Counted from the first letter of the stretch, positions 25,069 to 33,634 are shown. The stretch: 35,161 nucleotides of DNA from Micromonospora sp. MP36 (GCF_008119785.1 NZ_VSFA01000075.1:1-35161); one strand, 5' to 3'. Program-made: numbers and translations. The notes: generated from the sequence alone by a model not told the origin.

Positions 25069-26184
25069 GTGAAGGTCGGAATCCCCCGCGAGGTCAAGAA
25101 CCACGAGTACCGGGTGGCGATCACGCCCGCGGGCATCAACGAGTTCACCCGCCACGGCCACGAGGTGTTCGTCGAGTCCGGCGCGGGCGTCGGTTCCAGC
25201 ATCACCGACGACGAGTTCACCGCCGCAGGCGCGAAGATCCTGCCCACCGCCGACGAGGTCTGGGACGCCGCCGAGCTGGTGCTCAAGGTCAAGGAGCCGA
25301 TCGCCGAGGAGTACCACCGGATGCGCGAGGGGCAGGTGCTCTTCACCTACCTGCACCTGGCCGCGTCCCGGGAGTGCACCGACGCGCTGCTCGACCGCAA
25401 AATCACCGGCATCGCGTACGAGACCGTCGAGCTGCCCGACCGCTCGCTGCCGCTGCTCGCCCCGATGTCCGAGGTGGCCGGCCGGCTCGCCCCGCAGGTC
25501 GGCGCCTTCTACATGATGCGCACCAGCGGCGGCCGGGGCGTGCTGCCCGGCGGCGTCTCCGGCGTGTACGCCGCCAAGACCGTGGTCATCGGCGCCGGCG
25601 TCTCCGGCATGAACGCCGCCGCCATCGCGCTCGGCATGCAGTCCGAGGTGCTGCTGCTGGACAAGAACGTGGCCCGGCTGCGCCAGGCCGACGCCATCTA
25701 CCGCGGCCACCTGCAGACCGTCGCCTCCAACGCGTACGAGATCGAGCGGGCCGTGCTCGACGCGGACCTGGTGATCGGCGCGGTGCTGGTGCCCGGCGCG
25801 AAGGCGCCGAAGCTCATCTCCAACGAGCTGGTCTCCCGGATGAAGCCGGGCAGCGTGCTCGTCGACATCGCCATCGACCAGGGCGGCTGCTTCGAGGACT
25901 CGCGTCCCACCACGCACGCCGACCCGGTCTACAAGGTGCACGAGTCGATCTTCTACTGCGTAGCGAACATGCCCGGGGCGGTGCCGAACACCAGCACCCA
26001 CGCGCTGACCAACGTCACCCTGCCGTACGCGCTGGAGCTGGCCAACCGCGGCTGGCGGGAGGCGCTGCGCGCCGACCCGGCGCTGGCCCTGGGCCTGAAC
26101 ACGCACGCCGGCCAGGTGGTCTACGGCCCGGTCGCCGAGGCGCACGGCATGGACGTCCTGCCGCTGGCCGAGGTGATCGGCTGA
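25069..26184 (+). CDS. ald: Alanine dehydrogenase
   Basis: 371 residues, full length. It interconverts L-alanine and pyruvate plus ammonia, with NAD. The N-terminal substrate-binding part starts MKVGIPREVKNHEYRVAITP and carries the catalytic K75 (VKEP) and H96 (YLHLA). The NAD Rossmann motif is VVIGAGVSGMNAAAIALG (about 170-187). DIAIDQGGCFEDS and SIFYCVANMPGAVPNTST complete the active site. GTG start with AAGGAAGG about ten bases upstream. In M. tuberculosis ald lies elsewhere (Rv2780), so its place between the NUDIX and xerD genes is a local feature. xerD follows after about 20 bases. Confidence 0.97.
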   Translation: MKVGIPREVKNHEYRVAITPAGINEFTRHGHEVFVESGAGVGSSITDDEFTAAGAKILPTADEVWDAAELVLKVKEPIAEEYHRMREGQVLFTYLHLAASRECTDALLDRKITGIAYETVELPDRSLPLLAPMSEVAGRLAPQVGAFYMMRTSGGRGVLPGGVSGVYAAKTVVIGAGVSGMNAAAIALGMQSEVLLLDKNVARLRQADAIYRGHLQTVASNAYEIERAVLDADLVIGAVLVPGAKAPKLISNELVSRMKPGSVLVDIAIDQGGCFEDSRPTTHADPVYKVHESIFYCVANMPGAVPNTSTHALTNVTLPYALELANRGWREALRADPALALGLNTHAGQVVYGPVAEAHGMDVLPLAEVIG

Positions 26185-26207
26185 GGGGTGACAAGCTGAC
26201 CAGCACT

Positions 26208-27182
26208 GTGGACGGGGCCGGCGCGGAACCCGCGCCGGCCCTGCATCGTGCCGTCCGGGGCTACCTGGACCACCTCACCGTCGAGCGGGGACTGTCCGCG
26301 AACACCCTCGCGTCGTACCGCCGTGACCTGGCGCGCTACCTCGCCACCCTGGCCGCCGCTGGGGTGACCGACCTGGCCGCCGTCGGGGCCGCCGAGGTCG
26401 AGGGACACCTGGCCCGGCTGCGGGCCGGCGACGACGAGCACCCGCCGCTGGCCGTGTCCTCGGCCGCCCGCGCCGCCAGCGCCGTCCGCGGCCTGCACCG
26501 CTTCGCGCTGCGCGAGGGCCTGGCCGGCGCCGACCCCAGCCGCGACGTCCGCCCACCCACCCCGCCGCGCCGGCTGCCCCGCGCCCTGCCGGTCGAGGAC
26601 GTGGTCCGGCTGCTGGAGACCGCCGGCCCGGTCACCGCCACCAGCGACGCGGCGCCCCGCGCACTGCGCGACCGGGCGCTGCTGGAGTTCCTGTACGGCA
26701 CCGGGGCGCGCATCTCCGAGGCGGTCGGCGCCGCGGTGGACGACCTGGACCCAGACGCGGGCACGGTGCTGCTGCGCGGCAAGGGCGGGCGGACCCGCCT
26801 GGTCCCGATCGGCGGGTACGCCGTCGAGGCGCTGCGCGCCTGGCTTGTCCGTGGCCGTCCGGCGCTGCTCGCGGCCGGGCGGGGCACGCCGGCGGTCTTC
26901 GTCAACGCCCGGGGCGGGCCGCTGACCCGGCAGGGCGCCTGGACCGTCCTGCGCCGCGCGGCCGAGCGGGCCGGCCTGCCGGTGGACGGTCCGGACGCCG
27001 TCTCCCCGCACACCCTGCGCCACTCCTACGCCACCCACCTGCTCGACGGCGGCGCCGACGTCCGCGTGGTGCAGGAACTGCTCGGCCACGCCTCGGTGAC
27101 CACCACCCAGGTGTACACGTTGGTCACAGTGGAGCGGCTGCGTGAGGTGTACGCGACGGCCCACCCGCGGGCACGCGGCTGA
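26208..27182 (+). CDS. xerD: Tyrosine recombinase XerD
   Basis: 324 residues from GTG 26208. The N-terminal SAM-like DNA-binding domain is RAVRGYLDHLTVERGLSANTLASYRRDL. The catalytic domain carries R168 (GTGARISE), the Lys of GKGGRTRLVP, HxxR (HTLRHSYATHL), LGHAS and the nucleophile Y303 (QVYTLV). With XerC it resolves chromosome dimers at dif. A CTG at 26196, seven bases after GAGGGG, would give MTSTVDGAG-type N-terminus and may be the real start, since the GTG has a poor ribosome-binding site. It heads the parA-scpA-scpB segregation cluster, as Rv1701 does. Confidence 0.93.
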   Translation: MDGAGAEPAPALHRAVRGYLDHLTVERGLSANTLASYRRDLARYLATLAAAGVTDLAAVGAAEVEGHLARLRAGDDEHPPLAVSSAARAASAVRGLHRFALREGLAGADPSRDVRPPTPPRRLPRALPVEDVVRLLETAGPVTATSDAAPRALRDRALLEFLYGTGARISEAVGAAVDDLDPDAGTVLLRGKGGRTRLVPIGGYAVEALRAWLVRGRPALLAAGRGTPAVFVNARGGPLTRQGAWTVLRRAAERAGLPVDGPDAVSPHTLRHSYATHLLDGGADVRVVQELLGHASVTTTQVYTLVTVERLREVYATAHPRARG

Positions 27183-27258
27183 CCTGTTCGGACCGCCTGG
27201 CCACCTCGGGCCGGCCGACACGCCGACCCGGTACCGAACGCGCTGCTGGCGGGTGGCG

Positions 27259-27264
27259 TACAGT
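27259..27264 (+). promoter_or_regulatory. Candidate -10 for parA
   Basis: TACAGT in the 190-base gap between xerD and parA, about 105 bases before the parA ATG. No -35 was recognised, so this is tentative. Confidence 0.3.
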
Positions 27265-27372
27265 CGGCATCGGCGCGGACCTCATGGGGCGACACCGGGG
27301 TGCGCAGCGGCGCCGCGAGGGACGTCGGACGGCTCCGACACCGGGTGGTCGTCGGGAGGGGGCAACGAGGAC

Positions 27373-28296
27373 ATGGCTGGCAACGAGGACCGTGCCGAGA
27401 CCTGGACGTCGGAGCTCCGCGAGCAGCAGGCGACGCTCGGCTCAGACCTCGGCCCCGCCGACCCGGCCGCGTACACCATGCGCAAGCCGATCCCGGAGCC
27501 GATGCCCACCGACCGGCACGGCCCCGCGCGGATCATCGCGATGGCCAACCAGAAGGGTGGCGTCGGCAAGACCACCACCACCATCAACCTGGGCGCCGCG
27601 CTGGCCGAGTACGGCCGCAAGGTGCTGCTGGTCGACTTCGATCCGCAGGGCGCCCTCTCCGTCGGCCTCGGCGTCAACCCGCACAACCTCGACCTGTCGG
27701 TCTACAACCTGCTCATGCAGGACGACGTCACCGCCGACGACGTGCTGATCAAGACCGACGTGGCCGGGCTGCACCTGCTCCCGGCCAACATCGACCTCTC
27801 CGCCGCGGAGATCCAGCTGGTCAACGAGGTCGCCCGGGAGATGGCCCTGGCCCGGGTGCTCAAGACGATCCGCAAGGAGTACGACTTCATCCTGATCGAC
27901 TGCCAGCCCTCACTGGGCCTGCTGGCGATCAACGCGCTGACCGTGGCGCACGGCGTGCTCATCCCGCTGGAGTGCGAGTTCTTCAGCCTGCGCGGGGTCG
28001 CCCTGCTGCTGGACACCATCGACAAGGTGCGCGAGCGGCTCAACTTCGACCTGGAGCTCGAAGGCATCCTCGCCACCATGTACGACAGCCGCACCACTCA
28101 CTGCCGGCAGGTGCTGCAGCGGGTGGTAGAGGCGTTCGGCGACAAGGTCTACCAGACCGTGATCACCAAGACCGTGAAGTTCCCCGAGTCGACCGTGGCC
28201 GGCGCCCCGATCACCACCCTCGACCCGGCCTCCTCCGGCGCCCGCAACTACCGCCAGCTGGCCCGTGAGGTGATCGCCGCCGAGTCGGAGCGGTAG
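27373..28296 (+). CDS. ParA/Soj-family ATPase
   Basis: 307 residues. After ~50 disordered residues the deviant Walker A K-GGVGKT appears (K61, K66), then VDFDPQGALSVGLG, FILIDCQPSLGLLAINAL (Walker B) and LECEFFSLRGVALLLDTI, all typical of chromosome-partitioning ATPases. The gene lies next to scpA/scpB rather than parB, so this is the second, ScpAB-linked ParA of actinobacteria (Rv1708 in M. tuberculosis), distinct from the origin-linked ParA. It may position a cargo or act with condensin. GGGAGGGGG lies about 10 bases before the ATG. It is followed by scpA after 41 bases. Confidence 0.9.
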   Translation: MAGNEDRAETWTSELREQQATLGSDLGPADPAAYTMRKPIPEPMPTDRHGPARIIAMANQKGGVGKTTTTINLGAALAEYGRKVLLVDFDPQGALSVGLGVNPHNLDLSVYNLLMQDDVTADDVLIKTDVAGLHLLPANIDLSAAEIQLVNEVAREMALARVLKTIRKEYDFILIDCQPSLGLLAINALTVAHGVLIPLECEFFSLRGVALLLDTIDKVRERLNFDLELEGILATMYDSRTTHCRQVLQRVVEAFGDKVYQTVITKTVKFPESTVAGAPITTLDPASSGARNYRQLAREVIAAESER

Positions 28297-28325
28297 GCCG
28301 AACGCCGGGTGTCCGGACCGTGGAC

Positions 28326-28331
28326 TACGGT
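28326..28331 (+). promoter_or_regulatory. Candidate -10 of a leaderless scpA transcript
   Basis: TACGGT ends seven bases before GTG 28338, the spacing at which transcription starts on the first base of the codon. No ribosome-binding site precedes this GTG. Confidence 0.4.
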
Positions 28332-28337
28332 TTTCCG

Positions 28338-29294
28338 GTGACCGCACCGCCCCTCGACCCGCCCGCGCCCCGCGACGCCGGCGACTCCGTGGCCGCCGCC
28401 GAGCTGGCCGCCGAGGTCGACGGCGTGGTGCCCGCCGACCCGGCCACCGTCGAGGAGGCCAGCGGCTTCACCGTCCGGCTGGACAACTTCACCGGCCCGT
28501 TCGACCTGCTGCTCCAGCTCATCAGCAAGCACAAGCTCGACGTCACCGAGGTGGCCCTACACAAGGTCACCGACGAGTTCATCGCGTACATCCGGGCCAT
28601 GGGCGACCAGTGGGACCTGGACGAGACCAGCGAGTTCCTGCTGATCGCCGCCACCCTGCTGGACCTGAAGGCGGCCCGGCTGCTGCCCGCCGCCGAGGTG
28701 GAGGACGAGGAGGACCTCGCCCTGCTGGAGGCGCGGGACCTGCTCTTCGCCCGGCTGCTGCAGTACAAGGCGTACAAGGAGGCGGCGGCGCACCTGGCCG
28801 AGTTGGAGGCGGTGGGTGGCCGCCGCTATCCCCGCGCGGTCACCCTCGAACCCCGGTACGCCGAGGCGCTGCCCGACCTGGTGCTCGGCATCGGCCCGGA
28901 GCGGCTGCTCAAGCTGGCGCTCAAGGCGATGACCCCGAAGCCGGTGCCCGAGGTGTCGATCGCGCACGTGCACATGGTCCGGGTCAGCGTCCGGGAGCAC
29001 GCCGAGATCATCTCCGAGCGGCTGCGCCGGGCCGGCACGGCCACCTTCTCGCTGCTCTGCGCCGACTGCGAGATCACCCTGGAGGTGGTGGCCCGGTTCC
29101 TCGCCCTGCTGGAGCTCTACCGGCAGGGACTGGTCGCCTTCGTCCAGGAGCAGGCGCTGGAGGAGTTGACCGTCCGCTGGACCGGCTCGGCCGACGGCGA
29201 CACCGAGCTGACCATCGACGAGTACGCCGGCTCCCCGGAGCCGGCCCCGGCGGCGCCCGCACCCGCCGACGACCCGGCAACGACGCAGGAGTGA
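28338..29294 (+). CDS. scpA: Segregation and condensation protein A (kleisin)
   Basis: 318 residues from GTG 28338 (GTG 28320 is an in-frame alternative). The kleisin N-terminal helix region is FTVRLDNFTGPFDLLLQLISKHKLDVTEVALHKVTDEFIAYI, then the helical DLDETSEFLLIAATLLDLKAARLLP. The C-terminal winged helix (LEVVARFLALLELYRQGLVAFVQEQALEELTVRW) contacts the second SMC head. With ScpB and SMC it forms the bacterial condensin that compacts and separates chromosomes. The ends are Pro/Ala-rich. It is followed after four bases by scpB; smc is not in the window. Confidence 0.96.
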   Translation: MTAPPLDPPAPRDAGDSVAAAELAAEVDGVVPADPATVEEASGFTVRLDNFTGPFDLLLQLISKHKLDVTEVALHKVTDEFIAYIRAMGDQWDLDETSEFLLIAATLLDLKAARLLPAAEVEDEEDLALLEARDLLFARLLQYKAYKEAAAHLAELEAVGGRRYPRAVTLEPRYAEALPDLVLGIGPERLLKLALKAMTPKPVPEVSIAHVHMVRVSVREHAEIISERLRRAGTATFSLLCADCEITLEVVARFLALLELYRQGLVAFVQEQALEELTVRWTGSADGDTELTIDEYAGSPEPAPAAPAPADDPATTQE

Positions 29295-29298
29295 CCCC

Positions 29299-30210
29299 AT
29301 GAGCGAGCGCCAGAGCGACGAGGAACGCCGGGACTCCCTGGCCGACCAGGCCGCCGCCTGGATCCCCCCGTGGGAGCGCCCCGTCCCCCCGCAGCCCCCC
29401 GCCGAGCAGCCGGAGCCCGAGACTGCAGCAGATCTTGGCCGGGAAGGGCCCCTGGAGGAGCCGACTACTGCCAAGATCTTCACGGCAGCCGTGGCGGAGC
29501 CGGATGCCGGGCCGGATCTTGGTGCGAAGGCGGCCGTGGCGGTGCCGGACCGTACCGAGATCGCAGCGGAGACCGGGACGGCGGGGGAGGCTGCGGGCGT
29601 ACCCCCGAAGCAGGCGGCGGGACGGCGGCGGGTGACGGCCGCGCCGGAGCCCGCGCCGGAACTCAGCGACGCCGAGCTGCGCGGCGCGCTGGAGGCGATC
29701 CTGCTGGTGGTGGACCAGCCGGTCAGCGAGCTGACCCTGGCCCAGGTGCTGGAGCAGTCCCCGGAACGGATCGGCCCGATGCTCGACGACATCGCCGCCG
29801 GCTACACCGCCGCCGGGCACGGCTTCGAGCTGCGCCGAGCCGCCGGTGGCTGGCGGCTCTACACCCGCCCGGAATACGCCACCTACGTCGAGCGGTTCGT
29901 ACTGGACGGGCAGTCGGTGCGGCTCACCCAGGCCGCGCTGGAAACCCTGGCGGTGGTCGCCTACAAGCAGCCGGTGACCCGGTCACGGATCTCCGCCATC
30001 CGGGGCGTCAACTGTGACGGGGTGATCCGTACCCTGGTCTCCCGCGGCCTGGTCGAGGAGTGCGGCACCGAACCGGACAGCGGGGCCTTCCTCTACCGGA
30101 CCACCACCATGTTCCTGGAGAAGCTGGGGTTGAACTCGGTGGACGACCTGCCGCCGCTGGCCCCCTTCCTCCCCGACGACGTAGAAGAGCTTGCCGATGC
30201 GACGCGATGA
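29299..30210 (+). CDS. scpB: Segregation and condensation protein B
   Basis: 303 residues. The first ~110 residues are a Pro/Glu/Ala-rich linker. The core has two winged helices: LRGALEAILLVVDQPVSELTLAQVLEQ...GFELRRAAGGWRLYTRPEY, and VRLTQAALETLAVVAYKQPVTRSRISAIRGVNCDGVIRTLVSRGLVEE, ending FLEKLGLNSVDDLPPL. ScpB dimers bind ScpA and regulate the SMC complex. The long N-terminal linker is unusual compared with the ~190-residue minimal protein. Its DNA contains an inverted repeat with AGATCTTGGC arms. ATG with AGGAG inside the scpA end. The rluB-like start lies within its last codons. Confidence 0.95.
   Translation: MSERQSDEERRDSLADQAAAWIPPWERPVPPQPPAEQPEPETAADLGREGPLEEPTTAKIFTAAVAEPDAGPDLGAKAAVAVPDRTEIAAETGTAGEAAGVPPKQAAGRRRVTAAPEPAPELSDAELRGALEAILLVVDQPVSELTLAQVLEQSPERIGPMLDDIAAGYTAAGHGFELRRAAGGWRLYTRPEYATYVERFVLDGQSVRLTQAALETLAVVAYKQPVTRSRISAIRGVNCDGVIRTLVSRGLVEECGTEPDSGAFLYRTTTMFLEKLGLNSVDDLPPLAPFLPDDVEELADATR
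29430..29525. repeat. Inverted repeat with AGATCTTGGC arms inside the scpB linker
   Basis: AGATCTTGGC (29430-29439) and GCCAAGATCT (29470-29479) are perfect 10-bp inverted arms with a 30-base spacer. A third partial arm, GATCTTGG (29515-29522), follows in the first orientation. AT-rich arms are striking in this GC background. All three are in frame and code for part of the disordered linker, so this looks like a palindromic repeat element that was tolerated there. Confidence 0.6.
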
Positions 30211-30967
30211 CCGTGCCCCCCAGCCCGACGCCCCCGTGTACGAGAGTGCCGAGCGCCTGCAGAAGGTGCTCGCCGCCGCCGGGGTGGGTTCGCGGCGCGC
30301 CTGCGAGGACCTGATCTTCCGGCGCCGGGTCACCGTCAACGGCCGGGTCGCGCAACTCGGCGACAAGGCGGACCCGGCGCGCGACGTCATCCACGTCGAC
30401 GGCGAGCGGCTCCAGGCCGACACCCGCCTCGTCTACCTGGCCATGAACAAACCCCGCGGGGTGGTTTCCACCATGGCGGACGAAAAGGGACGCGCGGCGC
30501 TGTCGGACTTCCTCGGCAACCGGGTGGAGCAGCGGGTCTACCACGTCGGGCGGCTCGACGCGGACAGCGAGGGCCTGCTGCTGCTCACCAACGACGGCAC
30601 CCTCGCCCACCGGCTCATGCACCCGTCGTACGGGGTGCAGAAGACGTACCTCTGCGAGGTGACCGGGCCGATCCCGCGCAACCTGGGCAAGCGGCTGGCC
30701 GCCGGGGTCGAGCTGGAGGACGGCCCGGTCAAGGTCGACTCGTTCAAGGTGGTGGACACCCTGGGCAAGACCGCCCAGGTGGAGGTGACCCTGCACGAAG
30801 GGCGCAAGCACATCGTCCGGCGCCTGCTGGCCGAGGTCGGGCACCCGGTGAGCCGGCTGGTGCGGACCTCGATCGGGCCGATCCGGCTGGGTGACCTGCG
30901 CGCCGGGCGCACCCGCCGGCTGACCAACGCCGAGGTGGCCGCCCTGTTCAAGGCGGTAGGTGACTGA
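30197..30967 (+). CDS. RluB/RsuA-family 16S/23S rRNA pseudouridine synthase
   Basis: 256 residues. The N-terminal S4 domain (about 17-75) is ERLQKVLAAAGVGSRRACEDLIFRRRVTVNGRVA. The catalytic domain has MNKPRGVVST, the nucleophile D121 in VGRLDADSEGLLLLTNDG, and late HEGRKHIVRRLLAEVGHPVSRLVRTSIGP. It isomerises one uridine in rRNA to pseudouridine; the RluB type (U2605 of 23S) is the closest guess. The ATG at 30197 lies inside the scpB 3' end (14-base overlap); a TTG six bases upstream is possible. Position matches Rv1711. Confidence 0.92.
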   Translation: MRRDDRAPQPDAPVYESAERLQKVLAAAGVGSRRACEDLIFRRRVTVNGRVAQLGDKADPARDVIHVDGERLQADTRLVYLAMNKPRGVVSTMADEKGRAALSDFLGNRVEQRVYHVGRLDADSEGLLLLTNDGTLAHRLMHPSYGVQKTYLCEVTGPIPRNLGKRLAAGVELEDGPVKVDSFKVVDTLGKTAQVEVTLHEGRKHIVRRLLAEVGHPVSRLVRTSIGPIRLGDLRAGRTRRLTNAEVAALFKAVGD

Positions 30968-31207
30968 CCCGGACGTTTCGGGTACCGCTGGCGGTAGGCT
31001 TCGTCGCGGCCCGGCGACGGCTCCGGTCGTGGCGCGGCGCCAGGCGCGCCGAGCTGGAGTTGCCGCAGGGGCGTCGTGGCGCGGATCGCGCTTGGCGGCG
31101 TCGTACGCGGGCCGTTCCGCGACGGCGGGCATCATTGATGATGGACAACCGCTCAACGGCGCCGGAGGAACCGGTGACCCGCGAGGTACGGGCTGAGGAG
31201 GAGCACG
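30968..31207. other. 240-base gap rluB - cmk
   Basis: No convincing gene. The region is GC-rich with short imperfect GGCGCG runs. CATCAT-TG-ATGATG (31130-31143) is a perfect AT-rich palindrome, possibly an operator. GAGGAGGAG (31195-31203) is the cmk ribosome-binding site. In Streptomyces and relatives a prephenate dehydrogenase gene often lies here; I see no trace of it. Confidence 0.4.
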
Positions 31208-31888
31208 GTGGGGCAGAACGAACGGACCGGACGGTGCGTGGTCGCGGTGGACGGGCCATCCGGTTCGGGTAAGTCCACCGTCTCGCGGCGGCTCGCCGTC
31301 GCCCTCGGCGCCCGCTATCTCGACACCGGCGCCATGTACCGGGCGATCACCTGGGCGGTGCTGCGTTCCGGCGTCGAACTGACCGACGCCGAGTCGGTGG
31401 CCAAGGTCGCCGGCGAGGTCGACCTGCGCATCGGCACCGACCCCCAGGGGTACGGCGTGACCGCCGACGGCGTGCACGTGGAGAAGGAGATCCGGGGCCC
31501 GGAGGTGACCGCCGCGGTCTCCGCGGTGGCCGCCGTGCCGGCCGTCCGCGAGCAGCTCGTCGCCCGGCAGCGGGAGATGATCACCAACTCCGACCGGATC
31601 GTGGTCGAGGGCCGCGACATCGGCTCGGTGGTCGCCCCGGACGCCGACCTGAAGGTCTACCTGACCGCGTCCGAGGCGGCCCGCGCCCAGCGGCGCAGCG
31701 CCGAGGACGCCGCCGACGTCGCGGCGACCGCCGCCGACCTGGCCCGCCGCGACCGGCTCGACTCGACCCGCAAGGTCAACCCGCTGCAGCAGGCCCCCGA
31801 CGCGGTCGTGCTGGACACCACCGAACTGGGCATCGACCAGGTCGTCGCCCGGCTGCGGGAGCTGCTCACCGAGCGGGGTGTGGCGTGA
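31208..31888 (+). CDS. cmk: Cytidylate kinase
   Basis: 226 residues. P-loop VAVDGPSGSGKST (K22), substrate-binding YLDTGAMYRAITWAVL, the CMP-binding RGPEVTAAVSAVAAVPAVREQLVARQRE, VEGRDIGSVV, and the lid ARRDRLDSTRKVNPL. It phosphorylates CMP and dCMP with ATP and so links to CTP supply from pyrG. The GTG has GAGGAGGAG just upstream. The stop overlaps the der start (GTGA), as in many bacteria where cmk and der are paired. Confidence 0.96.
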   Translation: MGQNERTGRCVVAVDGPSGSGKSTVSRRLAVALGARYLDTGAMYRAITWAVLRSGVELTDAESVAKVAGEVDLRIGTDPQGYGVTADGVHVEKEIRGPEVTAAVSAVAAVPAVREQLVARQREMITNSDRIVVEGRDIGSVVAPDADLKVYLTASEAARAQRRSAEDAADVAATAADLARRDRLDSTRKVNPLQQAPDAVVLDTTELGIDQVVARLRELLTERGVA

Positions 31889-33291
31889 CCGAGGACATGG
31901 GCGGCTGGGTCGAGCTGCGCGAGCCCGAACTCGACGGCGCGGAGCCGACCGGCCCGCAGCCCGTGGTGGCCGTGGTCGGCCGGCCCAACGTGGGCAAGTC
32001 GACGCTGGTCAACCGGATCATCGGCCGCCGGCAGGCGGTCGTCGAGGACATTCCCGGCGTGACCCGGGACCGGGTCCCGTACGACGCGCAGTGGAACGGC
32101 CGGGCGTTCACCGTGGTGGACACCGGCGGCTGGGAACCCGACGCGAAGGACCGGGCCGCCGCGATCGCCGCGCAGGCCGAAGCCGCCGTCGCCACGGCCG
32201 ACGTGGTGCTCTTCGTGGTCGACGCGACGGTCGGGTCGACCGACGTGGACGAGGCCGCGGTGAAGATGCTGCGCCGCAGCGCCAAGCCGGTGATCCTGGT
32301 AGGAAACAAGGCCGACAACAGCGCCATCGAGATGGAGGCGACCGCGCTGTGGTCGCTCGGCCTAGGTGAGCCGTACCCGGTCTCCGCGCTGCACGGCCGG
32401 GGCTCCGGCGACCTGCTCGACGCGATCATGGACGCGCTGCCCGAGGCCCCGAAGGTGGTGGAACACCGCCCCCGCGGCCCGCGCCGGGTCGCCCTGGTCG
32501 GCCGCCCCAACGTCGGCAAGTCCAGCCTGCTCAACCGCTTCTCCGGGGAGGAGCGGGCGGTGGTCGACTCGGTCGCCGGCACCACCGTCGACCCGGTCGA
32601 CAGCCTGGTGGAGATCGGCGGGGAGACGTGGCAGCTGGTGGACACCGCCGGCCTGCGCAAGCGGGTCGGCAAGGCCAGCGGCACCGAGTACTACGCGAGC
32701 CTGCGCACCGCCTCCGCGATCGAGGCGGCCGAGGTGGCGGTGGTGCTGCTCGACGCCAGCGAGGTGATCAGCGAGCAGGACCAGCGGATCCTGTCCATGG
32801 TCGTGGAGGCCGGCCGGGCCCTGGTCATCGCGTTCAACAAGTGGGACCTGGTCGACGCCGACCGCCGGTACTACCTGGACAAGGAGATCGACCGGGAGCT
32901 GCGCCGCATCCCCTGGGCGATCCGGCTCAACCTGTCCGCGAAGAGCGGCCGGGCGGTCGACAAGCTCGCCCCCGCGCTGCGCAGGGCCCTCGCCAGCTGG
33001 GAGACCCGCATCCCCACCGCGCAGCTCAACCAGTGGCTCACCGCCCTGGTCCAGGCCACCCCGCACCCGGTGCGCGGCGGCCGGGCCCCGCGCATCCTGT
33101 TCGCCACCCAGGCCGGGGTGGCCCCGCCGCGCTTCGTGCTCTTCACCACCGGTCCGCTGGACGCCGGCTACCAGCGCTTCGTCGAGCGCAAGCTCCGCGA
33201 GGAGTTCGGCTACGAGGGCACCCCAATCGAGATCTCGGTACGCCCACGCAAGAAGGTCGGACCGGGCGGGCGCGGCAAGGCCCACGGCTGA
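31885..33291 (+). CDS. der: Ribosome-assembly GTPase Der (EngA)
   Basis: 468 residues with two tandem GTPase domains and a C-terminal KH-like domain. Domain 1: GRPNVGKST (K38), DIPGVTRDR, DTGGWEPD, VGNKAD. Domain 2: GRPNVGKSS, TTVDPVDS, DTAGLRKR, FNKWDLVD. The KH-like end is ARAPRILFATQAGVAPPRFVLFTTG. Der is essential for 50S maturation. The start overlaps the cmk stop by GTGA. It is the last gene of the core block and is followed by a hairpin and tRNA-Pro. Confidence 0.97.
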   Translation: MTEDMGGWVELREPELDGAEPTGPQPVVAVVGRPNVGKSTLVNRIIGRRQAVVEDIPGVTRDRVPYDAQWNGRAFTVVDTGGWEPDAKDRAAAIAAQAEAAVATADVVLFVVDATVGSTDVDEAAVKMLRRSAKPVILVGNKADNSAIEMEATALWSLGLGEPYPVSALHGRGSGDLLDAIMDALPEAPKVVEHRPRGPRRVALVGRPNVGKSSLLNRFSGEERAVVDSVAGTTVDPVDSLVEIGGETWQLVDTAGLRKRVGKASGTEYYASLRTASAIEAAEVAVVLLDASEVISEQDQRILSMVVEAGRALVIAFNKWDLVDADRRYYLDKEIDRELRRIPWAIRLNLSAKSGRAVDKLAPALRRALASWETRIPTAQLNQWLTALVQATPHPVRGGRAPRILFATQAGVAPPRFVLFTTGPLDAGYQRFVERKLREEFGYEGTPIEISVRPRKKVGPGGRGKAHG

Positions 33292-33319
33292 GCCTCCCGC
33301 CGCTCGCGTGACCCCACCC

Positions 33320-33356
33320 CGCCACTCTTTCCTAGGGACGCTCTAGGGGAGTGGCG
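33320..33356 (+). terminator. Terminator hairpin after der
   Basis: Outer stem CGCCACTC/GAGTGGCG (8 bp) and inner stem CCTAG/CTAGG (5 bp) joined by small internal loops, 28 bases after the der stop. Confidence 0.65.
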
Positions 33357-33407
33357 CCGGGCGCGCGACGCGGGAGGGGCCTGTGCGCAACCGTGAAGAT
33401 CCTGCGC

Positions 33408-33413
33408 TAAGCT
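33408..33413 (+). promoter_or_regulatory. Candidate -10 for tRNA-Pro
   Basis: TAAGCT lies 36 bases before the tRNA 5' end, in front of a short leader. No clear -35 was seen. Confidence 0.4.
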
Positions 33414-33449
33414 GTACCGGCTGCCGCGGGCACGACCGCGCGGGAGCAT

Positions 33450-33523
<74 letters not shown>

Positions 33524-33531
33524 CGCAGCTC

Positions 33532-33565
33532 AGGGGCCATTCGGAATCTTCCGGATGGCCCCTTT
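33532..33565 (+). terminator. Terminator after tRNA-Pro
   Basis: A 14-bp stem (AGGGGCCATTCGGA with TCCGGATGGCCCCT, one G-T pair), a 4-base loop and a short T-tail, starting nine bases after the tRNA. Confidence 0.85.
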
Positions 33566-33634
33566 CGATCTTGTACAGCAACAACGGCTCATTGGCCGAT
33601 TCTCCGAACCCCGTCCGCACGATCTGGGAGAGCC

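Noticed and set aside
24894..25346. Minus-strand frame over the ald promoter
   Set aside because: Opposes the ald start, has Ser/Thr-rich antisense composition and no motif.
31141..31272. Small frame MDNRSTAPEEPV... running into cmk
   Set aside because: No ribosome-binding site, overlaps cmk by 65 bases and has no recognisable fold.
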